Shown here: positions 1-5,384 of the stretch, piece after piece
Layout: the number at the start of each line of letters is the position of its first letter
Position numbering within the stretch: the stretch's first letter is position 1
Source of the DNA: an uncultured Clostridia bacterium
GTDB lineage: Bacteria; Bacillota; Clostridia; Oscillospirales; Oscillospiraceae
DNA length: 8,704 nt
Assembly (NCBI GenBank): GCA_947169005.1
Contig: CAMVOG010000087.1
Span: 1-8,704 of the forward strand
Direction: 5' to 3'
The notes under the pieces: model-generated
The model's input: the letters and a program-made list of their open reading frames with translations, nothing else
What the model was told of the DNA's origin: nothing
Databases searched by the model: none
Program-made: the position numbers and the translations under genes

Positions 1-1
1 A

Positions 2-337
2 AAGGACCCCGCCCTGTACCGGGAGCTGCACGCCTTCGCCCTCGCCCACTTTGAGGAGGCCCGGCAATACTACGTGGTCACGACGGACCTGACGAAAATT
101 CCCTCTTTGGACACGATCCCCGATGATGAGCTGCCTTCCCTCTTTGACAACGCCGACGCCCGCCAGCTGATCCACATCACCTACGGGCTGATCCTCTCCG
201 CCCGGGACGTGGAGGACCGCCCCCTGTTCCGTTCCCGCCTCTACGCCCTGTGGAGGCAGTACGCCCCGGACTACGCGGCCCTGCTGCAAGCCCACCTGGG
301 GCGACACATAAAACAATTGACAATGGAAAATAGATAA
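2..337 (+). CDS. uxaE: C-terminal part of a probable tagaturonate epimerase (UxaE-like), 5' end outside window
   Basis: The reading frame is open from base 2, so the 111 visible residues are the C-terminal end of a longer protein; the GTG at 74 is internal. The stretches YYVVTTDLTKIP, DNADARQLIHITYGLIL and HLGRH match what I recall of the C-terminus of the UxaE family, which are usually close to 480-500 residues. UxaE is a cytosolic metal-dependent epimerase that interconverts D-tagaturonate and D-fructuronate, joining the galacturonate and glucuronate pathways. The assignment rests on remembered family motifs only, and the catalytic part lies outside the window. The last few residues (after HLGRHIKQL) and the TAA stop are encoded inside the inverted-repeat element at 315-421, so the native tail may have been replaced. 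The gene converges on the minus-strand glycoside hydrolase operon. Confidence 0.6.
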   Translation, partial: KDPALYRELHAFALAHFEEARQYYVVTTDLTKIPSLDTIPDDELPSLFDNADARQLIHITYGLILSARDVEDRPLFRSRLYALWRQYAPDYAALLQAHLGRHIKQLTMENR

Positions 338-421
338 TGGTTATTATTTGCCCCGTGGTTTTGCAAAGCAAAACCACGGGGCAACAATTCATTGTCCACT
401 GTCAATCGTCCATTGTCAATT
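315..421. repeat. Nested inverted-repeat (MITE-like) element between convergent genes
   Basis: The outer arms are a perfect 13-bp inverted repeat: AATTGACAATGGA at 315-327 and TCCATTGTCAATT at 409-421. Inside lies a separate 17-bp perfect hairpin at 348-384. The right arm also contains degenerate copies of the same word (ATTGTCCA at 391-398, TGTCAATCG at 400-408). The TAA stop of the plus-strand gene (335-337) and the TGA stop of the minus-strand gene (complement of 416-418) both lie inside the element. There is no open reading frame of its own. From memory, TTGTCAAT/TTGTCCAT-rich palindromes are common between genes in gut Clostridia, but I cannot name a described family. It may be a miniature mobile element or a bidirectional RNA structure. 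Confidence 0.7.
348..384. other. Strong 17-bp hairpin, possible bidirectional transcription barrier
   Basis: TTGCCCCGTGGTTTTGC at 348-364 pairs perfectly with 368-384 around an AAA loop. It sits exactly between two convergent genes, where a shared terminator is expected. Neither side carries a convincing run of T: the plus side continues AACAATTC and the minus side AAATAATAAC. A classic intrinsic terminator is therefore not shown. It may act as an RNA-stabilising or RNA-processing hairpin, or simply be the core of the surrounding repeat element. Confidence 0.6.
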
Positions 422-2206
422 ATCAGAGAGTACCGTTTCCAGCATGGTCATGGTGTTGCAGGCGCTCCAGCCGCACCAGATCCAGCCGTCGCCGATATGG
501 GGCTCCATGACGATGTCGGCGGGCTCCCCGGTGAGCGGGTAGGTGGTATAGGGCTTGAAGCCCAGGCGGATGCCCCGCTCGGCCACGGTGTCGCACCAGC
601 GCTCCGCGATCTTGCGGGCGGCCTCCTTCTCCCCGGCGAGCCAGAGGCCCACGGAGCAGAACATATTGGCCGGGGCCACCACGCGGCCCAGGACGAAGTG
701 CCAGCCCCAGTGGCAGAGGGGGCTCTTCATGCTCTCGGTGCAGAGACCCATGGGTGAGAGGAAATCCCCCTCCTCCGTGAGCCGCTCCGCGATCTTGTGG
801 GTGATCTCCTTGGGCAGCCGGTCCCCCAGCAGGACGGGCTGATAGCAGGCAAGGCTTTGGCTCTCCACCTTTTCACCCTTGTAGAGCGTGACGAATTTTT
901 CCCCGTCCCAGAGCCTGGTGATGATGAAGTCCAGCAGGCGGTCCGCCCGCTCCTTCCAGCTCTTTTCGCCCTCCGGGTCCCCGGCGCGGCGGCAGAGCAT
1001 GGAGCAGGCGTACATGCACTCGGTCAAAAGCGCCTGGGTGTCCGCGTTCACTGCCGGGAAGCCCTTGATGAAAATGGAGGCGTCGTCCCAGCCGGACTCG
1101 TTGGGGTTATTGATCTGCACCACGTCGCCGCCCAGGCCCGCGTTGCGGCAGCCGGTCCAGAAGCCGATCCAGCGCTCGAACTTGGGCAGCAGCTCCAGGG
1201 CCATCTCCTTTGTGATGAAGTCCTCCCCGCAGCGGCGGACGATGAAGTTCAGCGCAAAGCCCTGCAGCGGCGGCTGGCAGCCGGAGTCGGAGACGAAGCC
1301 GGGGGCCACGTCCCCGGGGATGCAGCCGTTGACGGGATTCTGATAAAGGAACATATTGCTGATGAGCTGGAAGGCCATCTCCGGGTCGTTCTGCAGGGCC
1401 ATGCCGTTGTAGCTCTGCTGCCAGGAGAAGCCGGCGGCCAAGGCGTTGTAATGCATCATGATCATGGGAGATTTGACGAAGCCCGCGGGCTTCATCACGT
1501 GGCTCCAGGTCACGTAAACGGCGTCCTCCTCCAGGGTCTTGTACTTCTCGGGCACCTTGGTATAGTGCTTGAAGAAGTCCCGGTAGCTCCGCAGATTCTC
1601 CTCCCGGAGCGTATCAAAGGGCCTGTAGCTCTCCGGCAGCCTGCAAACGTCGAAATAATCCAGCATGGCCGCCTCGAAGCAGCCGCTTTCATCGGGCAGC
1701 AGGTCCACGAAAAAGCGCTCGTAGCCGCCCTTTTCATAGTCATAGTCCGCCTTGAACTCCACGCTCCCCTTCAAGGGGACGAAGCGCAGGTTCCCGTGCT
1801 TGCCGAAGACGGCCTCCACGCTGCCGTCCTTGAGCCGGGCGACGGAGTCCAGGGCAGCCGCGCCGCGCCCCTCCACGTTGGAGGAAAGCTCCAGGCGCAG
1901 CCCCGCGCCCTTGAAGCCGCGGAAGCGGATCTGATCCTCGTCCGTGAGGGCCAGCTCCAGATGCTTGGCGGGAGTCAGAAGGGTAAGGCTCCCCTCGTCG
2001 CCGTAATAGTGATAGCGCACGGGGGCCCCGTTATCCAGCAGATGCAGATAAAAGCTCATGTCGCTGGCGTTGGACCTGTCCCCGGACAGGATGCCCGTCA
2101 GCTTCAGAATGCGGCGGAAGTAATCCTCCTGCAAATAGGCGTAGCAGCCCGCGCGGGCATAGGCGATGCGGATCAGATCCCGCCTTTCGTTGGATTGAAA
2201 CAGCAT
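416..2206 (-). CDS. GH63/MGH1-like (alpha/alpha)6-barrel glycoside hydrolase
   Basis: The protein has 596 residues and no signal peptide, so it should be cytosolic. Residues 1 to about 200 look like an all-beta N-terminal domain. From about 225 the sequence becomes helical with repeated aromatic-rich segments typical of (alpha/alpha)6 barrels. N-P-N-E-S-G-W-D-D at 367-375 closely resembles the catalytic-acid motif of GH63 and trehalase-like enzymes, with D374 the likely acid. P-L-T-G-E-P (558-562) followed by G-W-I-W-C-G-W-S-A (574-582) resembles the end of the barrel carrying the catalytic base. Substrate is unknown; the neighbouring uronate gene hints at plant or host polysaccharide fragments, which is inference only. 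The start ATG at 2206 has AAGGAGGGGGAGA just upstream and lies 15 bp after the stop of the upstream paralogue, so the two are co-transcribed and probably co-translated. The stop lies inside the inverted-repeat element. The exact family is unproven. Confidence 0.75.
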   Translation of the reverse strand: MLFQSNERRDLIRIAYARAGCYAYLQEDYFRRILKLTGILSGDRSNASDMSFYLHLLDNGAPVRYHYYGDEGSLTLLTPAKHLELALTDEDQIRFRGFKGAGLRLELSSNVEGRGAAALDSVARLKDGSVEAVFGKHGNLRFVPLKGSVEFKADYDYEKGGYERFFVDLLPDESGCFEAAMLDYFDVCRLPESYRPFDTLREENLRSYRDFFKHYTKVPEKYKTLEEDAVYVTWSHVMKPAGFVKSPMIMMHYNALAAGFSWQQSYNGMALQNDPEMAFQLISNMFLYQNPVNGCIPGDVAPGFVSDSGCQPPLQGFALNFIVRRCGEDFITKEMALELLPKFERWIGFWTGCRNAGLGGDVVQINNPNESGWDDASIFIKGFPAVNADTQALLTECMYACSMLCRRAGDPEGEKSWKERADRLLDFIITRLWDGEKFVTLYKGEKVESQSLACYQPVLLGDRLPKEITHKIAERLTEEGDFLSPMGLCTESMKSPLCHWGWHFVLGRVVAPANMFCSVGLWLAGEKEAARKIAERWCDTVAERGIRLGFKPYTTYPLTGEPADIVMEPHIGDGWIWCGWSACNTMTMLETVLSDN

Positions 2207-2221
2207 GTTCTCCCCCTCCTT

Positions 2222-3748
2222 TCAGCGGATCAGGCTCGCGGTGAGCACCGCCAGCGCCTGTCTGAGGTTGGTGATCTTCTTGTTTCTGGCCGCCTCCCGG
2301 ATGCGCTCTGCCACCAGGGAGCGGGCCTTGGCCGGAGCCGCCAGCATGAGGGGCAGGGCGTAGTAGGCGGGCAGCTTTTTGCCGAGGGGCGTCATCTTCC
2401 CCAGGTACTCGTCCGCCAGGATCGCCATGCAGGTGCCGGGGTGGCCCTCGATGTCCACCCGATCCAGGATATTCAGTGAGCGCCAGCCGGAGGCGGTGGA
2501 GAGCCGGGAGAGCATGTTGTTCGCCACGTCCTCCGCCTGGGCGGCGAAGGCGACGGCCTCCTCATGCTTGTTCAGACGGCCCGCGATCTGCTCCAGCGCC
2601 TTGAGCCACAGCAGCATATAGGCGTTCAGCCCGGGAGCGAATACCGGGGGCTGCTCGGAGAAATAGACCTTTTTGCCGCAGCCGGGCTCATAGCGGTGGA
2701 GGTAATAGAAGAGCTTGCGCTCGGGGCACCAGCGCTCCTCCTGCCACCAGGAGAGGGCCTTCTTCTGCAGCTCGTAGTTTTCCTCCCCCGTGGCGGCGAT
2801 CAGCTCGGGCCGGGCCTTGTACACCACGCCGAAGAGGGGCGCCTCCGCCTCTAAGATAAAGCGGCGGTTGTCCGCCTGGCGGGGCACCAGCCCGTCCTCA
2901 TCCATATAAGCGAGGAAAGAGCACATCTGCTCCACGGCCTTATGGGGGTCCTTCAAAAGCGCGGCCAGCAGCATATTGTCAAAGAGCATGGCGGAACCCA
3001 ACTCCCGCCGGTCATGGACGTACTGGGGCCGGGTGATGCGCTGCTCGTTCAAGCGGCGGGCAGGCTGCAGCGCCGTCCAGACGATATAGGCCATATGCAG
3101 GCCCTCCTCCGTCCTGGGTGGGGTCGTGAGGCCCTGGAGGAAGGCGTCAAACTCCCGGCCAAGCTCCTCCGCCGCCTGGTCGACGGTCATGCCGTCGTCG
3201 GCGGGGAACTCGTCGTAGTCCGTTTCATAAATCACGGCCTCCAGGTGCCCCGTCTCGTCCGGGTGCAGGAAGGTGCGGGGCTCGGGGTCGCTGAGGGCAT
3301 TGAGGTCCCAGGCGGAGCGGACCTCGGAGGTCCCTTTCCGGGGCACGATGCGCAGGCGCACGCCGGATGTGGCGTAAAGGGTGCCCTCATAGGCGTCGTC
3401 CACGGCGCTTCCGCCGCTCATGAACATGCCGAGGGCCTTGCCCTTGCCTACCATGAGGGAGACGCCCTCCCCTTCGATCAAGAGGCGGTTGGGCATGGCG
3501 ATGGCCAGGGCCACGCTGCCCTTGGCGGCCTTGAGGACCACCCGGTTGTCCTTCAGGGATACGGTGTAGATCAGCTCCTCCTCCCCTTTCCAGAGGCTGA
3601 GGCGGCTGAGCATATCCCGCCCGGGGGACTCTCCATCCGGAGTGACGCCGATGTAGCAGTTCTGCATCGTAGCGTCCACCGTCAGCATCAGGCGGTTCAG
3701 CGCCCGGCAATAGGGGTCGTGGGGAAAATGAACCCGTAACTCTCTCAT
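2222..3748 (-). CDS. Degenerate paralogue of the neighbouring glycoside hydrolase, probable non-catalytic
   Basis: The protein has 508 residues and no signal peptide. It lines up with the downstream 596-residue enzyme: G-H-L-E-A-V-I-Y (167-174) against G-C-F-E-A-A-M-L, and A-Y-I-V-W-T-A-L-Q-P-A (220-230) against V-Y-V-T-W-S-H-V-M-K-P-A. It keeps the beta N-terminal domain and the first barrel helices. Where the partner has E-S-G-W-D-D, this protein has V-Y-F-S-E-Q-P-P-V-F (361-370). It ends without the T-G-E-P and G-W-S-A segment. It therefore seems to lack both catalytic elements and may be a structural or regulatory subunit, a binding protein, or an enzyme with a different mechanism. I chose the ATG at 3748 because GAAGGTGG lies 7 bases upstream. 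An in-frame start at 3841 would lie upstream of the promoter and add 31 unlikely residues. It is the first gene of the two-gene operon. Confidence 0.7.
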   Translation of the reverse strand: MRELRVHFPHDPYCRALNRLMLTVDATMQNCYIGVTPDGESPGRDMLSRLSLWKGEEELIYTVSLKDNRVVLKAAKGSVALAIAMPNRLLIEGEGVSLMVGKGKALGMFMSGGSAVDDAYEGTLYATSGVRLRIVPRKGTSEVRSAWDLNALSDPEPRTFLHPDETGHLEAVIYETDYDEFPADDGMTVDQAAEELGREFDAFLQGLTTPPRTEEGLHMAYIVWTALQPARRLNEQRITRPQYVHDRRELGSAMLFDNMLLAALLKDPHKAVEQMCSFLAYMDEDGLVPRQADNRRFILEAEAPLFGVVYKARPELIAATGEENYELQKKALSWWQEERWCPERKLFYYLHRYEPGCGKKVYFSEQPPVFAPGLNAYMLLWLKALEQIAGRLNKHEEAVAFAAQAEDVANNMLSRLSTASGWRSLNILDRVDIEGHPGTCMAILADEYLGKMTPLGKKLPAYYALPLMLAAPAKARSLVAERIREAARNKKITNLRQALAVLTASLIR

Positions 3749-3780
3749 AGTGCTCCACCTTCTTTCTAAAGGCTGTGGAT

Positions 3781-3793
3781 ATACGTTCCGTAT
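3781..3793. promoter_or_regulatory. Possible operator palindrome at the operon start site
   Basis: ATACGTTCCGTAT is a perfect 5-bp inverted repeat (ATACG/CGTAT) around TTC. It starts at the predicted transcription start of the minus-strand operon, a position where repressor binding would block transcription. No regulator gene is visible in the window, and a short palindrome like this can occur by chance. Confidence 0.3.
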
Positions 3794-3799
3794 GCTATC

Positions 3800-3828
3800 A
3801 TTGTAGCCCCATCGCCCCCATTTGTCAA
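3800..3828 (-). promoter_or_regulatory. Sigma-A type promoter of the glycoside hydrolase operon
   Basis: Read on the minus strand, TTGACA (complement of 3823-3828) is followed after exactly 17 bases by TACAAT (complement of 3800-3805). This is a near-perfect housekeeping promoter. The predicted transcription start is near 3793, giving a leader of about 45 bases before the ATG at 3748. AT-rich sequence just upstream on this strand (about 3840-3875) could act as an UP element. Confidence 0.75.
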
Positions 3829-3867
3829 AGGAATTGGGCAATATTCATAAAAGTTTTTTCTCTTTTC

Positions 3868-3896
3868 TTTTCTTTTTCGGCTGATTGCAGTATAAT
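3868..3896 (+). promoter_or_regulatory. Probable promoter of the lipoprotein genes
   Basis: TATAAT at 3891-3896 is a perfect -10 box, 80 bases before the first lipoprotein start. The -35 region 17 bases upstream lies in a pyrimidine-rich tract (3855-3878) and is weak (TTTTCT at 3868). No TGn extension directly precedes the -10. The predicted start is near 3903 with a leader of about 74 bases. It is back to back with the minus-strand promoter at 3800-3828, and the AT-rich tract lies between them. Confidence 0.5.
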
Positions 3897-3976
3897 GAGA
3901 AAAAAGGATCACTGCCTGTCACAAAAGGCCGCGCCCAGGGGATATCCATACAGAGGGAACGAAAGGAGGACCCGCC

Positions 3977-5335
3977 ATGAAAAAGAGTTTTCGGCTGACC
4001 GCCCTGCTGCTCGCCTTTCTGCTGCTCTCCGCCTGCGCGGGGCCGGAGCCAGCTTCGCCGCCTGTGGAGGAGAAAAGCGAAGTCGGCCGCCCCATTGCGG
4101 AGGAGGAGACGGAGCCCATCTCTTTCCCCTTAATGAGCGTGGGAGAGGCGGAGGCGCTTTACTCCCTCGAAGGTTGCTTTTCCAGTTTAGGTCTCTTGTG
4201 GGAGGGCCGCCGGTATACACCCTATGGCGCAGGTGACCCGATCCTGGTCAACGCGCTGCCGGATACGGCACTGCTTGACGAATACCTGGGGGATACGGTC
4301 TGGCCTCCGAAGGGCGCGAAATCAGAGATTCTTAATCTCCCTGCTTCCACCGCCGGGCCCTGTTACAGCGTCAGAGGCTACGACCCGTCCTTCCTGCTCT
4401 GTCAGCGCAATGATAGTGGCCGCAGCTCCTGGTTCCTCTCCCTCAGCGGGCGGAGTCTTCGGCGGGGCACTGAGCTCCTTGAGGAGCTTATGCACTGCTC
4501 TGAGGTGCTTTCCATTCGCTGGCAGACGGGAGAGCTTTGGCCCTCCGGCAGCCTCAAAGGACGGGAGCTGAAGGATGAACTGCTGCCCGAGGCCAAGGGC
4601 CTGTTGAATGAGCTGGGGGACTGCCCCTTCGTGACACAGGAGGCCGTGACGGAGGATTTTGGCGTGGAGAGGGCATATGAGCTTTCGCGCTTTCAGCGGC
4701 TCAAGCTCTATCTGACGATGCCGGGCGGGATGATCTTTCTGCTGCAGCTCTATGAGGGAGGCTATCTCAGCCTGACTATCGATTATGAGGAGAAGATTTG
4801 GCTGCGGGGCGGCGAGGCTGGAAAGGGGCTGCTGGAACTGCTGCGCTACGTCAACGGAACGGAGATTGCCTGGGAGGAGCGTCAGCCCCTGCGTTATGAG
4901 GACCTGCGGCTTGACCCGTGCCTGGGCGCTTTTCTCCCCACGGAGTTTCCAGAAGGACTGTCCTTCCGGCAGGGCGGCATCAGCTACGAGATTGAGCGCG
5001 AGACGGGCGCCCTGGGTCCGGCCCACTCACTTTTGGTCGATTTTCAAGACGTGGAAAACACGAAGCGGAGTTTCAGTCTCCAAGTCTATTCTGCCTCTGC
5101 CTTTGCGTCTGTGGGCAACTACGCAGGGGATGTGCTTAGCCCCGAGGAGCTTAACGAGGAGACCGTAGAAGCCCACACAATACGGGTCAATTCCCATGGC
5201 CGCGTTTTGGAAAACCACAGCACCAATCTTGGACTGCGCTCCGGCGATATGATCCTGGTCATGTATGCCACTGGTTTGGAGACAGAGGAGACTTTATCCC
5301 TGCTGCGCTCTGCCCTGTCCGTTAATCTTCCGTGA
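3977..5335 (+). CDS. Lipoprotein of unknown function, single-module copy
   Basis: The protein has 452 residues. It begins M-K-K-S-F-R and a leucine-rich stretch ending in the lipobox L-S-A-C with Cys20, so it should be lipid-anchored on the outer face of the membrane. A Pro/Glu-rich linker (about 21-50) follows. One module fills residues 60-452, with landmarks W-E-G-R at 75-78, G-Y-D-P at 134-137, E-G-G-Y at 260-263, D-P-x-x-G at 313-317 and the tail L-L-R-S-A-L-S-V-N-L-P. The D-P-x-x-G, then P-x-x-x-P-E-G-L part loosely recalls Clostridial domains of unknown function found with anti-sigma factors, from memory and not verified. I do not recognise an enzyme. AAAGGAGG at 3962-3969 lies 7 bases before the ATG. 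Only 49 bases separate it from the downstream paralogue, so the two probably form an operon. Confidence 0.8.
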   Translation: MKKSFRLTALLLAFLLLSACAGPEPASPPVEEKSEVGRPIAEEETEPISFPLMSVGEAEALYSLEGCFSSLGLLWEGRRYTPYGAGDPILVNALPDTALLDEYLGDTVWPPKGAKSEILNLPASTAGPCYSVRGYDPSFLLCQRNDSGRSSWFLSLSGRSLRRGTELLEELMHCSEVLSIRWQTGELWPSGSLKGRELKDELLPEAKGLLNELGDCPFVTQEAVTEDFGVERAYELSRFQRLKLYLTMPGGMIFLLQLYEGGYLSLTIDYEEKIWLRGGEAGKGLLELLRYVNGTEIAWEERQPLRYEDLRLDPCLGAFLPTEFPEGLSFRQGGISYEIERETGALGPAHSLLVDFQDVENTKRSFSLQVYSASAFASVGNYAGDVLSPEELNEETVEAHTIRVNSHGRVLENHSTNLGLRSGDMILVMYATGLETEETLSLLRSALSVNLP

Positions 5336-5384
5336 CGCAGGAGGCTTTTCGCATCCGGCATAACAAGCGAAAGGAGGTCTCACC

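Noticed and set aside
348..384. Hairpin as a classic rho-independent terminator
   Set aside because: The stem is strong but no run of T follows on either strand, so I kept it as a hairpin only.
797..2479. 560-codon plus-strand open frame opposite the glycoside hydrolase genes
   Set aside because: It lies antisense to two genes with recognisable protein motifs and ribosome sites. The translation is low-complexity Val/Ala/Gly/Gln-rich with no motif, typical of high-GC shadow frames.
2942..3739. 265-codon plus-strand open frame within the shorter glycoside hydrolase paralogue region
   Set aside because: It is an antisense shadow; the minus-strand protein aligns with its neighbour and has a promoter and ribosome site.
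3749..3841. N-terminal extension of the shorter hydrolase paralogue to an in-frame start at 3841
   Set aside because: It would start upstream of the consensus promoter; the ATG at 3748 has a ribosome site and fits better.
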